A stretch of DNA of 64,000 nucleotides from Cololabis saira (taxonomy: Eukaryota; Chordata; Actinopteri; Beloniformes; Belonidae). The notes beneath the pieces are model-generated. The model was given only the letters and a program-made list of their open reading frames with translations. It had not been told where the DNA came from and did no database searches. Made by a program: the position numbers and the translations under genes. This document shows positions 57,901-64,000 of this stretch, piece after piece; positions within the stretch are counted from its first letter, which is position 1; the number at the start of each line of letters is the position of its first letter. Location of the stretch: the NCBI RefSeq assembly GCF_033807715.1, contig NC_084599.1, positions 14,358,625 through 14,422,624 on the forward strand, written 5' to 3'.

Positions 57901-60900
57901 GGTTGTTTTTATAAACTCAACTTTGCCACGGGGATTTCCATGAGATTCAGATTCCTGCTTATCCTCGATCACATGAGCAGAGCCCGGTCTTTCACCAGTT
58001 CCACTCTCTCACATTAATTCAATTTTGCAGAAATGAAAGGAAGGCTTGGTATTAGTCCATTTGAGAAGCACTGCATACTTACAAACATCTAAAGCAACTA
58101 GACAGCTTTTGAAGAAATTATTTCATTGAGTTTAAAAAAAAAAAACCCACAAAGATGTTTTGACATCCTTAACATGATAAATTAAAAATGTCAATAAGCC
58201 ACTTTTATCATTTTTAGCAGGCTCTTTTAGCAGTGACAGTTTCGTGTGTCATCAACTGTGTTTGAGGGCTCAGACTTAAAATATTACTGACTGAACACAT
58301 GAAGACAAGAGAACCAGAGGATAAACATTTTGTTTCTATTGAGGTCAAGTCAGCGGCAATCATTTCTAGAGCTACAAAACACTTGAAAAAGCATCACGCT
58401 GCTGACCATGCTTGATGTTATGAAGCCAACAACGTTGGTCATGCCCAGCAGGCTCAGCAAAGACAACACAAGGCTGTGAACTCACTCCTTGCTCTGTAGC
58501 TCTTCATTCGTGCTCTGAAGTTTAAATCAACGTTCCCCTGATGGCTCCAGACGTTTGACTTGTCAAAATATCTGGTCAGCAGTAGGAAATGAGTTGTTCG
58601 CAAATATTTTTCAACTGTTAACACATAACAGTCGAGTGCCAAGGGGCGACTACACTGTTCACTAGTGAAATAAGTTCTTAAGATAACACAAGTATACTTC
58701 AGATTTATTTGGATTCCTGCCGGTGAGTTTAAACCGACCAAGTCACACAGCTGAGGTCATAACAACACTCCCAACTCCCCAAGAATAATACCATCATGAA
58801 CCAACTTGCATTAACTCTATTCCCCGTCTGAGTTTAGCAGAGAGTAATGGCACTTGGGGCAAAAAGAGGAGTGTTTGAATGCGTTTGCTTTTACAGGAGG
58901 GAACCTAAAATGAGAAGCAGAGTAATAACTGGAGAGTGAAAAGGGTGAGCATCGACTGATAAGAATGGATTTTGCCTTTTTCATGATAAATTTACAGTAT
59001 AGGTCTGTGGGGCTGCTTTGCTGGGCGCCTATTATTATTATACCAGCGACCTTCACAACTGTGGAGAGAGCAGCTTCAGCTTCAACACTGAAATGTGTAT
59101 AGCAGAACATAGTGTTAAGGCAGACTAAATGTAGGAATCATAAAATAACCTCAGGAGGGCTTTATTTACGTCGACCTTGACTTCTCTTGTAGATGCTTTC
59201 TGGGTTGAGATTAAAGTTTGGCCTATTATCAATCAGACTACCCTGGTACATGTATGAATCAACCACTCCTGCAGCCTGCTGCCTCATAATAGCGGCCTGA
59301 GATCAATGATCATGTCCTTAGTTCTAGCAACACTCGGCCAAAGATGTACAATGTCCCTCCAGACTATGAAATCATCTATAGGTGCGTTTCCATTACCCCT
59401 AGGTTTGTGCAAAACCCAAATATCGAAAAAGAAAACATGTAATAGAAACAGCTCTAATTCAATATCTCGCCAGTTTACAAAAATCTTTTTCATTTTTGTT
59501 TTCCAGGTGTTTTTATAATCCAGTTTATCACACACGCGTAATCGAAACACTTTTTGCACATTTACGTCTCTGGCAGCGCTGCATGTGACGTAGCCTGGTC
59601 GATCTATCTAACGCGATCAACACCCTCTCAGCATAACCTCTAGAAAGCAAACAAGGACTCATTTCACCTTTAGTGGGACGAAGGGGCATCACAAGGCTTT
59701 CTGGCCCGTCCCCAGTATTTTCATAAGCTCTTTCATCAATGCAACAAATGTCTATTTAACATGGTGTCAAATTCCTTGTTTTTGTGATTTACTTAAAGGG
59801 GACCTATTATGAAAAACAGGTTTTTTCTTGCTTTAACTTATATAAAGTGGTCTCCCCTCAGCCTGACAACTCAGAGAAGGAGGAAAGCAACCAAATTCTG
59901 CAGTGTCTGTACAGCTGCCCGGATGAGCCATCCAGTGTGATGTGGATCTACGAGCCGTTCAGATTCTGCTCACGTCGTTACGTAACCAAAATGCGATTTA
60001 CATAGGTTGACATAGGATCAGCGATGCGGGAAATCAGGCCCACAACTAACTCCGCCAGCCAGAGCTTCCGCCATTTTTCCGTAGCGGTGTATCGCGTCAT
60101 TCAGGCAGCCAATCAGCACAGTGCTCATTATCATAGCCCCGCCCACTCAGAATCCCGCATAGATAATGAGGTTAGAGAATGGGAAGATAAAGACATGGCT
60201 CAGAGGCTGAATTTCTAATTTATTTAGAAAAAACAATCAAAAGCTTGTTTTTAAAAGACATTCAAGGCCTGTTTAAAATAGGTATTAGATGCCATAATAG
60301 GTCCCCTTTAAATTGATGTGTTGATTTTTAAATAAAGTGAAAATCTTATATACAGCAACTTTAAATGGAACTCATTAGAAAATGACCTTAAACTAGCAAA
60401 TTCAATAAAAGCATACAAGATATTATTCAAAGCAAAGGTAATGGACACATATATAGAAACACAATAAGCAAACAAAGAAGAATGCACACATGCATGAGAT
60501 AAAATGACAACTTAAATTTGTTTTGCCGGTTTCCTTAGCATCTTTTCACTTCCTGTTTTCAGAGCTATCATTATTATTATTATATTATTGCTATTATTAT
60601 TATTATTATTATTACTATTATTATCATCATCATCATCATTATTATTATTATTATTTTGTGTAGACTTATGATACTTAATTTGTTTTTTTTGTATATTCTA
60701 TTCTGTTAAAAGGTGGGCAAGATAAGCTTTATGCTTCAAGCCCAGACCTTTTCGGTCAAATAATCACAATGTTGACCAGGGAAAAACCTGTGTTATCTTG
60801 TTTGTTGATTTGTGTTTGTGATTGACCGAAATAAATATTTACTACTACTACTACTAAATCCAGATGTGCATTAAAGTGTATCCTCCACCTGGTGCTCACC

Positions 60901-63293
60901 TATAGCCAGGGTCATGACCTTCAGCTTGTTCCGCACCAGTTTGACCACCATGCTCTTCTGCAGTGGCGTGGACCGGCAGCACAGCACCGAGCGGCAGCTC
61001 CGGGCAACAGCCAGAAACTTATCCTCCAAGCTCTTATCCAGGGCGTAGGCCAAGGTCCTCCCATCGATGACCAAGCCCAGACGGTGGACCAAGAAGGGAA
61101 CGGTGTGAGCGGATGAGGAGGACGGAGGTGAGGATGGATAGATCTCAAAGGGCGCAAAGTTTGTGTGGAAGGGTTTGGCAGATTGGTCTCCGGGACTGCA
61201 GAGGAATTTGGCCTGGATATAGTGCAAACTCTCCTCCAGCAACAACGCACACGCTTCCTGGGTGAGATAAAGGTGAGGAGGAGGGGGTGGAGATGTCAGT
61301 ATCAGGACACGGTGCAGTTTAATAAAACAACCCGAATACCTTCATATCTGACAAAATGGTGTTTACGTAATTAAATATACACATGCAGGCATACTGTTTT
61401 GATTATCCATTTCATGCTTCATTAAAAAAAAAACTAACAAAAACAAGACCCAATGTAATTTTTAAGTTTTTACTTCCATGAACATCGTGTTCATTTTTCA
61501 GACTATATTGTTCCCCGGCATTTGTCTATTAATTAATCTCTTGACAAAATCAAGAAGTTTAACAATTGCTGAAGATGTCACAGTCTTGGTTTTACACATT
61601 TCCATTTAGTGGACAGGATGAATTCAAGCTTTCAGCTTTGAACTAATCTGATAAAAGGTCATATTTATTCAGTGGAATGCACTGGATGAGGGATATCTCC
61701 CTGATGTGGCTAATGCAAGTAAAACATCCAAGCTCATACACATACAAGACAAATATTTGCTTTGTAAATAAAACTCTCAATACTACTAGTTTATTGAGCA
61801 TTTTCATGTTCAACCTTCCCCGTGAAAGTAACTTAGAAGACGACCGGCCAGATGGCATAAACAGCTGCTGTCCCATCAGTGGCCTCAAAGCCAAACTGAA
61901 AAATCATCTTTAAACTGTTCAACTATGTAAACACCGACTCTGGCCTTTACTGATTATCCTTTGAAAACAAACATCCAATATTGTAATTTGTTAAACACAT
62001 AGTGCTGAAAGGTATGTGCATGCCAGGTGAAACTGGACTAATTTATATGAATATATTATGTATATATCTCCTTAAAATGCAAAACTGCAAGATATCAGAC
62101 GAAACAACTAGCTGATGAAAACAGCAAGTTGTTAATTTATGTAATGGTGGCGTGCCAGGCTGTTTCTGGCAGGACGCAGTGACTTCTTTTTGCGAAGCTG
62201 GTGTTGCCAGGCAACTAACAGAGTGTCCAGGCGGTCACAATCCTGAGCCAAGACGTATTATGGCACATAAAACCCCAAACTATTCATATTAACCTCCACA
62301 TGTACCACTCCTAACATTGTTAGGGAGCCACAGCTCACCTGAGAATCTGCATTGAGAGTCATGATCTCCTCGTCGGGATCCAGCAGCTTGCAGGCATAGG
62401 CGATGTTGACCGCCGTTTCCTGTTTGTCACCTGTCAGCACCCATATCTGCAAGCCGGCTTTCCTAAGCGCAGCTATAGTTTCAGGCACGCCGTCTTGCAG
62501 CCGATCCTCGATGCCGGTGGCTCCTGCAGGTGAAAACGGGCATCTGAGAAAAACTACAACATTTCTGTTACAATGTAGATTTGGTGTAAAGCGACTTGCA
62601 AGAACCGAATCAAAGCATTGTAAAATCCTCAAAGGAAGCCATGTTACACAAAAGGAAATATTACCCAAAAGCTGGAGGTTTGTCTCCAGTCTCAAGGCCG
62701 ACTCAAAGAGCAACTCCTCTCTTCTCTGAATGGCCGTCTCAGCCTCTAAGTGATGCTGCACCCAGCGGGCGTATTCATCTTTGCTCAGAACCTTACACAA
62801 ACACAAAGGTTTACACATACGCAAACTTGAAAACATCGTCTGTATGAGAAATGGGGGAAAACTGAACAGGGGAGCAGCTTCTGCTTCCATGGCAGGGAAG
62901 GACGACAGAAAAGGTGTTTTATCGCTTGGCTTTGCTGATGGGCTCTGCACAAGCAGGAATGTAACGAATCCAGCCTGCGAAAGCATAAATTAACAGCCTG
63001 GGAAATCAGCGCAGATTGCAGCTGAGTCACGAAGAATGTCACTTTTGGAAGGGCTGATTATCTGTGCTGAGCTACAAACACAACCTGCCAAAAAGCAACT
63101 GAGACACAGACTTTCCATTTGTGAAGCAGCGTAATGAGGGAGGCTCGCTGCTCTGCACTTCAGAGGTTTGGTGATGTCTGCTCGCTTACCTTTTTAGCAA
63201 TGCACAGGGTGCGAAGGCCATCTGCCGCATAAAGGTTCAGGTAGTTCTGGGTCCTGCAGATGATCTTCTTCTGGCGTTTCCCTTTAGGGTTGC
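39987..63293 (-). CDS. atp10a: P4-ATPase phospholipid flippase, ATP10 class (3' portion, 11 exons)
   Basis: This is the C-terminal half of a class V P4-ATPase, which flips phospholipids to the cytosolic leaflet and works with a CDC50/TMEM30 subunit. Exons in coding order are 63190-63293, 62665-62791, 62339-62523, 60900-61257, 49674-49750, 47945-48070, 47656-47856, 44363-44443, 44165-44269, 40780-40967 and 39987-40608. Phases agree. The sum is 2,174 nt, 723 complete codons plus stop. The protein shows the N-domain end, then [17 protein letters not shown] and [16 protein letters not shown] (P domain), [16 protein letters not shown], hinge [20 protein letters not shown], and six hydrophobic helices (M5-M10) from [14 protein letters not shown] to [14 protein letters not shown] ~190-aa hydrophilic tail follows. 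All exons before 63293, including the DKTG phosphorylation site, lie outside the window. WTWVNW and the NASCPTCY segment favour ATP10A over B or D, with moderate certainty. One donor (47655, GTCTGC) is non-ideal. Confidence 0.92.
40968..43650 (-). other. atp10a-like intron, unique sequence
   Basis: The first 2.7 kb of the 3.2-kb intron between the two C-terminal exons shows no recognisable repeat or nested gene. Confidence 0.5.
43655..44102 (+). mobile_element. LINE 3' end with (ATAAC)n tail
   Basis: A residual coding end reads [20 protein letters not shown] and [17 protein letters not shown], parallel to the C-terminus of the LINE at 7791-8270. The 3' UTR has cttcagcctacaccttttcgg and the tail cataacataacataac. 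5'-truncated copy in an atp10a intron. Confidence 0.75.
44600..45042 (+). mobile_element. Rex1/L2-like LINE 3' end
   Basis: A degraded coding end is followed by a 3' UTR with catggccaggtcacccttgt and aaagaagtcttgatctcaat. It ends ggttaaataaaggtg plus an A-run, the common terminus of a fish LINE family. It lies in the intron between the 201-nt and 81-nt exons. Confidence 0.65.
45043..46570. other. atp10a-like intron, unique sequence
   Basis: No gene or classifiable repeat was seen in this intron segment. Confidence 0.5.
46571..47280. mobile_element. hAT MITE with internal polypurine expansion
   Basis: The 694-bp element (46579-47272) has termini caggggtcggcaaccc and gggttgcggacccctg, imperfect inverted repeats. 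It is flanked by 8-bp duplications ttctaaca (46571-46578) and ttctaacc (47273-47280). Inside are about six ~20-bp repeats of gttgaaatg(t/g)tgagaaaaaa (46740-46875) and a ~330-nt nearly pure purine tract. The Lys/Glu-rich frames across it are artefacts of that tract. Confidence 0.88.
48071..48488. other. atp10a-like intron, unique sequence
   Basis: Nothing was recognised between the 126-nt exon and the hAT MITE that follows. Confidence 0.5.
48489..49112. mobile_element. hAT MITE with TAGGGCTGGGCGATAT ends
   Basis: The 608-bp element (48497-49104) begins tagggctgggcgatat and ends with its reverse complement atatcgcccagcccta. A perfect 8-bp target duplication, gcctcatc, lies at 48489-48496 and 49105-49112. 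Subterminal atatcgat motifs recur at both ends. There is no coding capacity. Confidence 0.95.
49113..49673. other. atp10a-like intron, unique sequence
   Basis: No feature was recognised between the MITE and the 77-nt GDGAND exon. Confidence 0.5.
49751..50935. other. atp10a-like 11.1-kb intron, proximal unique part
   Basis: No repeat or nested gene was recognised in this part. Confidence 0.5.
50936..52545 (+). mobile_element. L2 LINE 3' region, split by a TIR element
   Basis: It starts around aaccaacttccagtttgggt, matching in reverse complement the L2 at 30180-30240. It continues through gatccgctgggcggtgcctc and ends with gtagacgctatatagataaa and a ttgaattgaaaaattg tail. A local ~23-bp tandem, agtaaacctctagttagtgt, occurs about four times at 51030-51125. 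The body is interrupted at about 51480-52165 by an unrelated element. Confidence 0.8.
51480..52166. mobile_element. AT-palindrome MITE inside L2
   Basis: The ends gccacggttacatg and, reverse-complemented on the right, gcatttacatggg form a short imperfect inverted repeat. Repeated aattccgaattaa/ttcggatttaaa blocks lie near both ends, with a GC-rich middle near 51880-51940. L2 sequence resumes on both sides. No clean target duplication and no ORF. Superfamily unknown. Confidence 0.6.
52546..54330. other. atp10a-like intron, mostly unique
   Basis: No gene was recognised. A leftward AATAAA with A/T-rich flank near 53830-53840 and the block to 54290 may be an old retroposed fragment, unclassified. 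Confidence 0.4.
54335..54673. mobile_element. Near-palindromic Tc1/mariner-type MITE
   Basis: 335 bp (54337-54671) from caggtctcagaaaa to ttttctgagacagtcctg, bounded by TA on both sides (54335-54336, 54672-54673). The two arms, each ~145 bp, are almost perfect inverted copies (for example cattctggattcattacaaa and its complement), so the whole element can fold into one long hairpin. Confidence 0.88.
54949..56673. mobile_element. 1.7-kb TIR element with internal repeats and X-box palindromes
   Basis: Termini tatgggcatgcc (54949-54960) and ggcatgcccata (56662-56673) are perfect inverted repeats and may include a TA duplication. Inside, a ~125-bp module around aaaagtaatgcccat..gcacgatggaga recurs at about 55110, 55615 and 56275. 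A second module with tctctacgataa recurs five times (about 55389, 55549, 55890, 56050 and 56208). A third, aaatatcgcaaaaaccgtaa, recurs two to three times. No coding region was found. The class is unknown to me. Confidence 0.7.
56674..59376. other. atp10a-like intron, unique sequence
   Basis: About 2.7 kb with short frames only. No repeat or nested gene was recognised. Confidence 0.45.
59378..59600 (+). mobile_element. Truncated MITE with taggtgcgtttccattac terminus
   Basis: The left edge ataggtgcgtttccattac is the usual terminus of a fish DNA-transposon MITE family. Internal features of the family, such as the tttttgcac block, follow, but the mirror-image right terminus is absent, so the copy is truncated. 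The right limit is approximate. Confidence 0.5.
59793..60311 (+). mobile_element. piggyBac-type MITE, complete
   Basis: 511 bp (59797-60307) with inverted ends aggggacctattatg and cataataggtcccct, flanked by TTAA at 59793-59796 and 60308-60311, the piggyBac signature. Internal sequence matches, inverted, the truncated copy at 1120-1541. No transposase is encoded. Confidence 0.92.
60350..60856 (+). mobile_element. LINE 3' end with (TAC)n tail
   Basis: A short coding end ([20 protein letters not shown]) is followed by a UTR containing cttcaagcccagaccttttcgg and a tail of tactac repeats at 60839-60856. It belongs to the same family as the tails at 8556 and 44102. An (ATT)n microsatellite is embedded. 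Confidence 0.75.
60568..60656. repeat. (ATT)n/(ATC)n microsatellite
   Basis: About 90 bp of att repeats with an internal run of atc units. Confidence 0.93.
61258..62338. other. atp10a-like intron, unique; one X-box at 62203
   Basis: No repeat was recognised. A perfect palindromic RFX-type site, GTTGCCAGGCAAC, lies at 62203-62215. Confidence 0.5.
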
Positions 63294-64000
63294 CTTAAGA
63301 AGAAAAATAAAAAGCAAAAGGGAGGAAAAATGAAGACAAAACATTCTTGATTTAATTCAAAGTGCCTCAGCCATTTAGTATTGAACTGCCGGACTTCTTC
63401 AACCAGACAGGCATCTGTTCTTACAACTAGATCCCCCATGCGAAGGGTCCTCGATGTATATCACGTCTTCACACTACTCACATATGAGCTTCAACACCAA
63501 CAATAATGAAAATAATCAAATTGGTATGTCAAAGAGTTCAACCCCAGGATTTTGACAACACTGAATATTACAAGTCTTTGAAGATGTTAGTAAAATCTTT
63601 TGGAGAGTCACTAAAGCATTCAGGCCTTTTCTTTGGCCAGGGACGAGGGGACGGGGGGACGAGGGGACGGGCTTGCTTTATGGGTCTCTGGCACTATCAC
63701 AGAAGCCGGCACTCTGACTGCCAAGCGTGAAACTTCACTAATAACACCACAGCTTGGCAGGATCAGCTACACATGTCCCGTCACGCAGAATTATTTTCAC
63801 TGAGAGGAACAGATTAACTCAGAATTTGCAGTAATCAAGAAAATCAAGCACATAAAAGGAATGTCTTCTTTACACCGACAAAATATAAATGTAGTCAAAA
63901 TGTGTGTTTGTGTAGCAGTCTCTTAAAAGATGAACATTATTTCACTAGCAGAACTTTTTCTTAGTAGAAAAGATGGAACACTTGAATTCTCCTGTTGTTT
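63294..64000. other. atp10a-like intron extending off the window
   Basis: Sequence upstream of the first visible exon. It contains a short ggggacgaggggacgg tandem near 63640-63670. No further exon was found before the edge. Confidence 0.5.

Noticed and set aside
62258..62986. 242-aa continuous frame as one flippase exon
   Set aside because: It reads through an intron; clear donor and acceptor sites at 62664 and 62524 split it into two exons.

Overview
This window is nuclear DNA of a bony fish, most likely a percomorph teleost. The evidence is spliced vertebrate genes with short GT..AG introns, AT-rich intergenic DNA with long (GT)n/(AT)n microsatellites, and dense fish-type transposable elements (L2, Rex1-like and L1 LINEs, a BEL/Pao LTR element, and hAT, piggyBac, Harbinger and Tc1-type DNA elements). 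There is no prokaryotic-style operon, CRISPR array or phage system here. Gene models were read by eye from splice sites and protein motifs.

Layout. (1) About 0-4.1 kb: microsatellites, a truncated piggyBac-type MITE, a BED-finger transposase relic and a 585-bp hAT element with a perfect 8-bp target duplication. (2) 4.28-9.89 kb, minus strand: a complete 10-exon flavin-containing monooxygenase (FMO) gene encoding 554 aa, with LINE tails in three introns and a candidate 5' UTR exon near 10.26 kb. (3) 10.7-13.8 kb: a Rex1/L2-type LINE and a decayed hAT transposase gene. (4) 14.98-16.71 kb, plus strand: a single-exon HIPK-like kinase gene whose tail is built of ~200-bp tandem repeats. (5) 19.3-19.6 kb: the frameshifted terminal-exon relic of a second FMO. 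(6) 25.1-33.4 kb: a nested transposon stack. An L2 LINE is split by a BEL/Pao element with apparently identical LTRs, by a small MITE, and by a GC-rich inverted-repeat element that itself carries a near-identical copy of the neighbouring L2 piece, which preserves the empty BEL site. (7) 39.99 kb to the right edge, minus strand: the 3' half (11 exons, 723 complete codons) of a class V P4-ATPase lipid flippase, most like atp10a. The 5' half lies beyond the window. Its introns hold several clean MITEs and LINE tails, and a 1.7-kb element rich in RFX X-box palindromes.

The three genes are not an operon and no shared pathway is evident. FMO is an ER-membrane xenobiotic/sulfur/nitrogen oxygenase, the HIPK-like protein resembles a nuclear kinase, and ATP10 is a plasma or endosomal membrane phospholipid flippase. 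I did not find a new biological system. The most interesting signals are the X-box-rich repeat, the empty-site copy beside the young BEL element, a LINE insertion whose target duplication regenerates an FMO polypyrimidine tract, and unusually long duplications flanking two LINE fragments.
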